A DNA stretch of 64,000 bases from an uncultured Pelagibacteraceae bacterium (lineage in GTDB: Bacteria; Pseudomonadota; Alphaproteobacteria; Pelagibacterales; Pelagibacteraceae): assembly GCA_902618205.1 (NCBI GenBank), contig CACMZL010000001.1, forward strand, positions 124,001 to 188,000, read 5' to 3'. Position 1 is the first letter of the stretch. Every line of letters starts with the position of its first letter. This document shows positions 59,467-64,000 of this stretch, piece by piece. A program made the position numbers and the translations under genes. The notes under the pieces were generated by a model. The model was given only the letters and a program-made list of their open reading frames with translations. It searched no databases and had not been told where the DNA came from.

Positions 59467-60216
59467 TTATCTCTCAACTATTTCAATTTCTTTATCTTTA
59501 ACAAACTTAAGTATTTCTGAATTACATTTATCAATTTTTGTTTTATCTACTGATCTGACAACAATTGAAACCCCTAATTTTCCAGCTTTAAAAAAGGGAT
59601 AACTTCCAATTTCAACTTCAGAATTATTATTTTGGACCTCTGTTAAAGATTTGGCTATTTCACTCTCAACAGTTCTTAAATTAATTGTTTCACTCAATAT
59701 TGGTTCCCCTCCAACCAAAAGGTTATTTAAACTTCCAAGCATAGCCTTCATAATAGATGGAACTCCTGGAAGACAAAATACATTTTCAACATAAAAGCCA
59801 GGGGCACCACTAGATGGATTTAAAATTAAATTAGCGCTAACAGGCATTTTAGCCATCTTTTGTCTACCTTCATTAAATTCTCCTGGCTTATAATAATTTT
59901 CTAGTATTGAAAAAGCTTCTTTATGAAAACCGTATTCAATATTAAATGCTTTAGAAACAGACTCTGCTGTAATATCATCATGAGTGGGCCCTATTCCTCC
60001 TGTTGTGAATACGTAAGAATATTTTTTTCTTAGTTCATTAACTGTATTTATTATAATACTTTCATCATCAGGAATAACTCTAACTTCTGCAACAGGTATG
60101 CCTAATGAATTTAACCAAATAGCTAATGTGCTTGTATTAACATCTTGCGTTCTTCCAGAAAGAACCTCATTACCGATAATTAAAATACCAGCATTTATCT
60201 CTTTTTTATTTTGCAT
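59467..60216 (-). CDS. Molybdopterin-binding (CinA N-terminal type) domain protein
   Basis: 249 residues made of the MoaB/Mog-like domain: AGILIIGNEVLSGRTQDVN at the N-terminus, FTTGGIGPTHDDITAESV in the middle, and FCLPGVPSIMKAML further on. The C-terminal nicotinamide-nucleotide amidase domain of full CinA is missing. Related proteins in this subgroup are ADP-ribose or NADH pyrophosphatases. The gene is divergent from sfsA with 22 bases between start codons. Confidence 0.85.
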   Translation of the reverse strand: MQNKKEINAGILIIGNEVLSGRTQDVNTSTLAIWLNSLGIPVAEVRVIPDDESIIINTVNELRKKYSYVFTTGGIGPTHDDITAESVSKAFNIEYGFHKEAFSILENYYKPGEFNEGRQKMAKMPVSANLILNPSSGAPGFYVENVFCLPGVPSIMKAMLGSLNNLLVGGEPILSETINLRTVESEIAKSLTEVQNNNSEVEIGSYPFFKAGKLGVSIVVRSVDKTKIDKCNSEILKFVKDKEIEIVER

Positions 60217-60238
60217 ATGTAAATATAAGTAAATTTAT

Positions 60239-60925
60239 ATGAAATTTACAAATAGCCTTATTAAAGGAAAATTATTAAAAAGATATAAGAGATTTTTCGC
60301 CGATATAAAAGTAAATAGCAAGATTATAACGGCACATTGTCCTAACACTGGATCTATGCAGGGCCTCTTAGATAAAGGTAATGATGTTTTGCTTACAGAA
60401 CACAATGATCCAAAGAGAAAACTGAAATTTACATTAGAAATTATTAAAGCAAATAAAAGATACGTTGGTGTAAATACTCATAGAGCTAACAAAATCGTTA
60501 ATCATGGATTAGAAAATAAATTAATATCTGAGTTTAAAACTATCAAAAATATTAAACCGGAATTTAAATTTAGTGATGATACAAGATTTGATTTTTTATG
60601 TGACAGCTATTTAATAGAAGTAAAGAATGTAACATTATTTAGAGAAAATGATCTTGCGGAATTTCCTGATGCAGTAACATCAAGAGGAACAAAACATCTA
60701 AATATGCTAATTAAATCAATTAAAAAAGGATATAAGCCATATGTCTTATTTTTAACGCAAATTCAAAATATTAATAACTTTAGAATTGCAAAAGATATTG
60801 ATCAAATTTATTTTGAAAACTACAAAAAAGCAAAAAAAGCAGGAGTTAAATTTCTTGCTTATAGATGCAAACTTAGTTCTAAAGAGATTAAAATTGAAAA
60901 AAAAATTAATATTATAGATGAGTGA
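60239..60925 (+). CDS. sfsA: DNA-binding/sugar fermentation stimulation protein homologue
   Basis: SfsA family, 228 residues, with an OB-like N-terminal domain (AHCPNTGSMQGLLDKG) and a nuclease-like C-terminal domain containing RFDFLCDSYLIEVKNVTLF and FPDAVTSRGTKHLN. Its biochemical role is still unclear. It overlaps map by 8 bases, leading a plus-strand operon with map and purine genes. Confidence 0.92.
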   Translation: MKFTNSLIKGKLLKRYKRFFADIKVNSKIITAHCPNTGSMQGLLDKGNDVLLTEHNDPKRKLKFTLEIIKANKRYVGVNTHRANKIVNHGLENKLISEFKTIKNIKPEFKFSDDTRFDFLCDSYLIEVKNVTLFRENDLAEFPDAVTSRGTKHLNMLIKSIKKGYKPYVLFLTQIQNINNFRIAKDIDQIYFENYKKAKKAGVKFLAYRCKLSSKEIKIEKKINIIDE

Positions 60926-61688
60926 TTATAAAGAAAAATTTGAAAAGATGAGAGTTGCTGGAAAGCTTGCATCTAAAACTTTAGACATGCTTACAGATTA
61001 TATTAAACCAGGAGTATCAACAGATAAGATCGATAAATTAGGTTATGAATTTATAAAAGATAATGGTGGCTATTCAGCTCCATTATTTTATAGAGGTTTT
61101 GAAAAATCACTCTGCACATCGTTAAACCATGTAGTTTGTCATGGAATACCCTCTGAGAGAATTTTAGAAGATGGTGATGCAGTTAATGTTGATGTGACAG
61201 CGGTCATTGATAATCATTATGGAGATACAAGTAGAATGTATGAAGTTGGAAATGTTCCAGTTAAGGCAAAAAATTTAATCGAAGCAACCTATGACTCTTT
61301 GATGAAAGCAATATCTATTTTAGAACCAGGTAAAAAACTTGGTGATATAGGATTTGAAATTCAATCTTATGTTGAAAGCAAAGGTTATTCAGTTGTAAGA
61401 GATTTTTGTGGGCATGGAATAAGTAATGTATTTCATGAACCTCCTAATATACTTCATTATGGATCTAAAAATACTGGCAAAGAACTAATACCTGGTATGA
61501 CTTTTACTATTGAACCAATGATAAATTACGGAAAATATGAAACAAAAGTTTTAAATGATGGGTGGACAGCTGTAACTAAAGATAAATCTTTATCAGCACA
61601 ATTTGAGCACACTGTTGGTATCACAGAAGATTCATATGAAATTTTCACAGAATCTGTTAAAGGTTATACGAGGCCCCCAAATAATTAA
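60918..61688 (+). CDS. map: Methionine aminopeptidase
   Basis: Type I methionine aminopeptidase, 256 residues, removes the N-terminal Met of new proteins. The pita-bread metal ligands are all seen: His in VVCHGIPS, Asp in VNVDVTAVIDNHYGDTS (two), His in FCGHGIS, Glu in FTIEPMI, and Glu in QFEHTVGIT. No N-terminal zinc extension. It overlaps purB by one base. Confidence 0.97.
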   Translation: MSDYKEKFEKMRVAGKLASKTLDMLTDYIKPGVSTDKIDKLGYEFIKDNGGYSAPLFYRGFEKSLCTSLNHVVCHGIPSERILEDGDAVNVDVTAVIDNHYGDTSRMYEVGNVPVKAKNLIEATYDSLMKAISILEPGKKLGDIGFEIQSYVESKGYSVVRDFCGHGISNVFHEPPNILHYGSKNTGKELIPGMTFTIEPMINYGKYETKVLNDGWTAVTKDKSLSAQFEHTVGITEDSYEIFTESVKGYTRPPNN

Positions 61689-62980
61689 TGATATCAAGAT
61701 ATTCTAGAAAAGAACTTGTCAGTATTTGGTCTGAAGAAAACAAATATAAAATTTGGCTAGATGTAGAAATTGCTGCAGCTGAGGCAATGGAGAAATATAA
61801 AATTATACCTAAAGGTGTTGCGTCATTAGTCAAAAAAAAAGGCAAAATCAAAGTTAAAAGAATTCATGATATAGAAGCAAAAGTTAAGCATGATGTAATT
61901 GCTTTTTTGACATCAATTACAGAACAAACGGGTCTTAAAGCAAGATATCTTCATCAAGGAATGACATCATCCGATGTTTTGGATACAACTTTAAATATTC
62001 AATTGGTTCAATCAGGAAATATTTTATTAAGAGACATTGATAAAATTTTATCTGTTCTAAAAAAACAAGCAAAAAAATATAAATTAACTCCATGTATTGG
62101 AAGAAGTCATGGAATTCATGCGGAACCAATTACATTTGGTCTAAAATTAGCATCATTTTATGAGGAATTTAAAAGAAATAAATTAAGATTAAAAGATGCA
62201 ATAGAAAATGTATCAACATGTGCAATTTCAGGTGCAGTAGGAACATTTGCAAATATAAATCCTAAAGTCGAAACTTATGTTGCAAAAAAATTAAAATTAA
62301 AAGCTGAGCCAATTTCAACTCAAATTATTCCAAGAGATAGACATGCACATTATTTTTCAGTTCTCGGGATTATTGCTGGATCTGTTGAAAGAGTAGCTAC
62401 AGAAATAAGACATTTACAAAGATCAGAAGTTTATGAATTACAAGAATACTTTTCAAAAGATCAAAAAGGCTCATCTGCTATGCCTCATAAAAAAAATCCA
62501 ATATTAAGTGAAAATCTTACAGGACTTGCAAGAATGGTAAGAAGCTATGTAATTCCAGCTTTAGAAAATATTTCTTTGTGGCATGAAAGAGATATTTCTC
62601 ACTCTAGTGTTGAGAGAAACATTGGTCCAGACGCAAATATAACTTTAGATTTTGCTTTAGTCAGATTGTCAGGAATTTTGGATAAAATGATTGTTTATCC
62701 AAAAACGATGATAAAGAATTTAAACTTAACAAGAGGTCTTGTTTTTTCTCAAGAAGTAATGTTAGAACTTACTAAATCAGGTATCGCTAGAGAGAAAGCG
62801 TATAGATTGGTTCAGTCTCATGCAAAAGCTAGTTTTGCAAAGAATACAAACTTATTAACACTTTTAAAAACTGATAAATCGATCACTAGTAAAATAAGTG
62901 AAAAAAGATTAGATAAAATTTTTACATATGACAAACACTTAAAAAATGTAAATTATATATTTAAAAGAGTATTTAAATAA
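61688..62980 (+). CDS. purB: Adenylosuccinate lyase
   Basis: Cleaves SAICAR and adenylosuccinate with loss of fumarate, two steps of purine synthesis. The 430-residue protein carries HQGMTSSDVLDT, GRSHGIHAEPITFG, and the flexible signature loop KGSSAMPHKKNPILSE. The order purB-purC-purS with one-base overlaps groups it with the next steps. Confidence 0.97.
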   Translation: MISRYSRKELVSIWSEENKYKIWLDVEIAAAEAMEKYKIIPKGVASLVKKKGKIKVKRIHDIEAKVKHDVIAFLTSITEQTGLKARYLHQGMTSSDVLDTTLNIQLVQSGNILLRDIDKILSVLKKQAKKYKLTPCIGRSHGIHAEPITFGLKLASFYEEFKRNKLRLKDAIENVSTCAISGAVGTFANINPKVETYVAKKLKLKAEPISTQIIPRDRHAHYFSVLGIIAGSVERVATEIRHLQRSEVYELQEYFSKDQKGSSAMPHKKNPILSENLTGLARMVRSYVIPALENISLWHERDISHSSVERNIGPDANITLDFALVRLSGILDKMIVYPKTMIKNLNLTRGLVFSQEVMLELTKSGIAREKAYRLVQSHAKASFAKNTNLLTLLKTDKSITSKISEKRLDKIFTYDKHLKNVNYIFKRVFK

Positions 62981-63765
62981 TGAAAAAAGGAAAAAAATTA
63001 TACGAAGGTAAAGCAAAAATAATTTTTGCAAGTAATGATAAAAAATATGTTATCCAACATTTTAAAGATGATGCAACTGCATTTAATAATCAAAAAAAAG
63101 CAGTTATGGATGGTAAAGGAATTTTAAATAATAGAATATCTGAACATATATTAACTCAATTAAACAATGTTGGAATCAAAAATCATTTAGTAAAACGTTT
63201 AAATATGAGAGAGCAACTAGTTCAGCATATTGAAATTATACCTATTGAATTTATTGTAAGAAACATAGCAACTGGATCATTAACCAAAAGATTGGGTATT
63301 GAAGATGGGACAGTCTTAGATAATCCATTAATAGAATATTGCTTAAAAGATGATGAATTAGGTGATCCTTTAGTAAGTACTGAACACATCTTAGCTTTTA
63401 AATGGATGGAGAAGGATGAACTAAAATTAATTAATAAAGAATTAAATAGAATTAACGATTTTCTTCAAGGTATGTTTAGGGGTGTTGGAATTAAACTTGT
63501 AGATTTTAAGGTAGAATTTGGAAGATATGAAAAAAATGGAAAAAAAGAGATCATGCTTGCAGATGAAATAAGTCCAGACACATGCAGACTATGGGACGTA
63601 AATAGTGATAAAAAATTAGATAAAGATAGGTTTAGAAAAGGTCTTGGTAATCTAATTGAGGCTTATCAAGAAGTTGCTAGAAGATTAGATATACTTCATG
63701 AACAATCAAATATAAGACCATTAAAATACACCAAGCCACAAGCAGTAAAGATTAAAAAGAAGTAA
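62980..63765 (+). CDS. purC: SAICAR synthase
   Basis: ATP-dependent joining of CAIR and aspartate to SAICAR. The 261-residue protein starts KKLYEGKAKIIFAS and includes IEFIVRNIATGSLTKRLGI and LADEISPDTCRLWD. It is one base into the overlap with purB and purS. Confidence 0.97.
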   Translation: MKKGKKLYEGKAKIIFASNDKKYVIQHFKDDATAFNNQKKAVMDGKGILNNRISEHILTQLNNVGIKNHLVKRLNMREQLVQHIEIIPIEFIVRNIATGSLTKRLGIEDGTVLDNPLIEYCLKDDELGDPLVSTEHILAFKWMEKDELKLINKELNRINDFLQGMFRGVGIKLVDFKVEFGRYEKNGKKEIMLADEISPDTCRLWDVNSDKKLDKDRFRKGLGNLIEAYQEVARRLDILHEQSNIRPLKYTKPQAVKIKKK

Positions 63766-63998
63766 TGAAAATTAAAGTAATTGTAACTCTTAAAAATGGA
63801 GTTTTAGATCCTCAAGGGAAAGCTATTCAACAAACACTTAACGGAATGAACTTTGGGAATGTAGAAGATGTAAGGCAAGGTAAATATTTTGAAATTGAAG
63901 TTAAAGAGAAAGATGAAAAAAAAGCAAAGTCTTTAGTAGATGATATGTGCAAAAAGCTATTAGCAAATCTTGTTATTGAGGATTACAAAATAGTTTAA
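63765..63998 (+). CDS. purS: Phosphoribosylformylglycinamidine synthase subunit PurS
   Basis: 77 residues, the small subunit of the PurSQL FGAM synthase complex, which couples PurQ (glutaminase) to PurL. It has KVIVTLKNGVLDPQGKAI at the start and NVEDVRQGKYFEIEV in the middle. purQ and purL are expected just beyond the window edge. Confidence 0.95.
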   Translation: MKIKVIVTLKNGVLDPQGKAIQQTLNGMNFGNVEDVRQGKYFEIEVKEKDEKKAKSLVDDMCKKLLANLVIEDYKIV

Positions 63999-64000
63999 TA

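Overview
The window looks like a piece of a streamlined marine alphaproteobacterial chromosome of the SAR11 (Pelagibacterales) type. The DNA is very A+T rich and the proteins are Lys/Ile/Asn-rich. Genes are packed with overlaps of 1-17 bases or gaps of a few bases, even between convergent genes (15667/15668, 18607/18608, 52062/52063). The content (tetrameric sarcosine oxidase, single tuf, gatCAB, pyrB plus a dihydroorotase-like partner, fused rpo/ribosomal-protein superoperon) fits that lineage. This is inference from gene content; no 16S rRNA gene is present.

Layout. 1-3.2 kb: end of a sarcosine oxidase operon (soxA, cut by the window edge, and soxG). 3.2-9.3 kb: minus-strand run of a MATE exporter, a TrhO-like rhodanese, an O-methyltransferase and gatB-gatA-gatC. 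9.3-15.7 kb: plus-strand ruvX, pyrB, a dihydroorotase homologue lacking its metal ligands, plsY, topA and a RidA-family protein. 15.7-22.5 kb: ugd and galU, panC, mgtE, lipB, an RluC-type pseudouridine synthase and a secreted polysaccharide-lyase-like protein. 22.5-51.1 kb: one uninterrupted minus-strand information-processing block, read from its promoter as tRNA-Tyr, tRNA-Gly, tuf, tRNA-Trp, secE, nusG, rplKAJL, rpoB, rpoC, rpsL, rpsG, fusA, the S10 cluster, the spc cluster (no rpmD), secY, adk, rpsM, rpsK, rpoA, rplQ. As given, rpoB carries a one-base frameshift in a T6 run. 51.2-52.9 kb: rRNA methyltransferase, tRNA-Thr, NAD kinase, tRNA-Leu(TAA). 52.9-56.7 kb: accessory island. 56.8-64 kb: SAF-domain oxidoreductase, azlDC, AIG2-like protein, CinA-type domain protein, then plus-strand sfsA, map, purB, purC, purS.

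The most unusual part is the island at 52884-56716. The 5' half of tRNA-Leu (41 bases, beginning exactly with the 7-nt anticodon loop) is present three times in direct orientation, at 52884, 53829 and 56676. The copies bound two tandem cassettes of 945 bp and 2847 bp. The cassettes carry unrelated cargo (two small membrane proteins; an 830-residue exported alginate-lyase-like protein with a duplicated C-terminal domain) but share the same end architecture. The left end supplies a replacement tRNA 5' half and its promoter, followed by a pair of 11-bp-period CTAG repeats. The right end has a second pair of CTAG repeats, a near-identical 50-bp block of 10-bp repeats, and then exactly 18 bp to the next tRNA fragment. 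The CTAG repeats differ between cassettes but match at the two ends of the same cassette. No integrase is encoded. I read this as a tandem array of non-autonomous, tRNA-anticodon-loop-targeted integrative cassettes that restore the tRNA they split, including its promoter.
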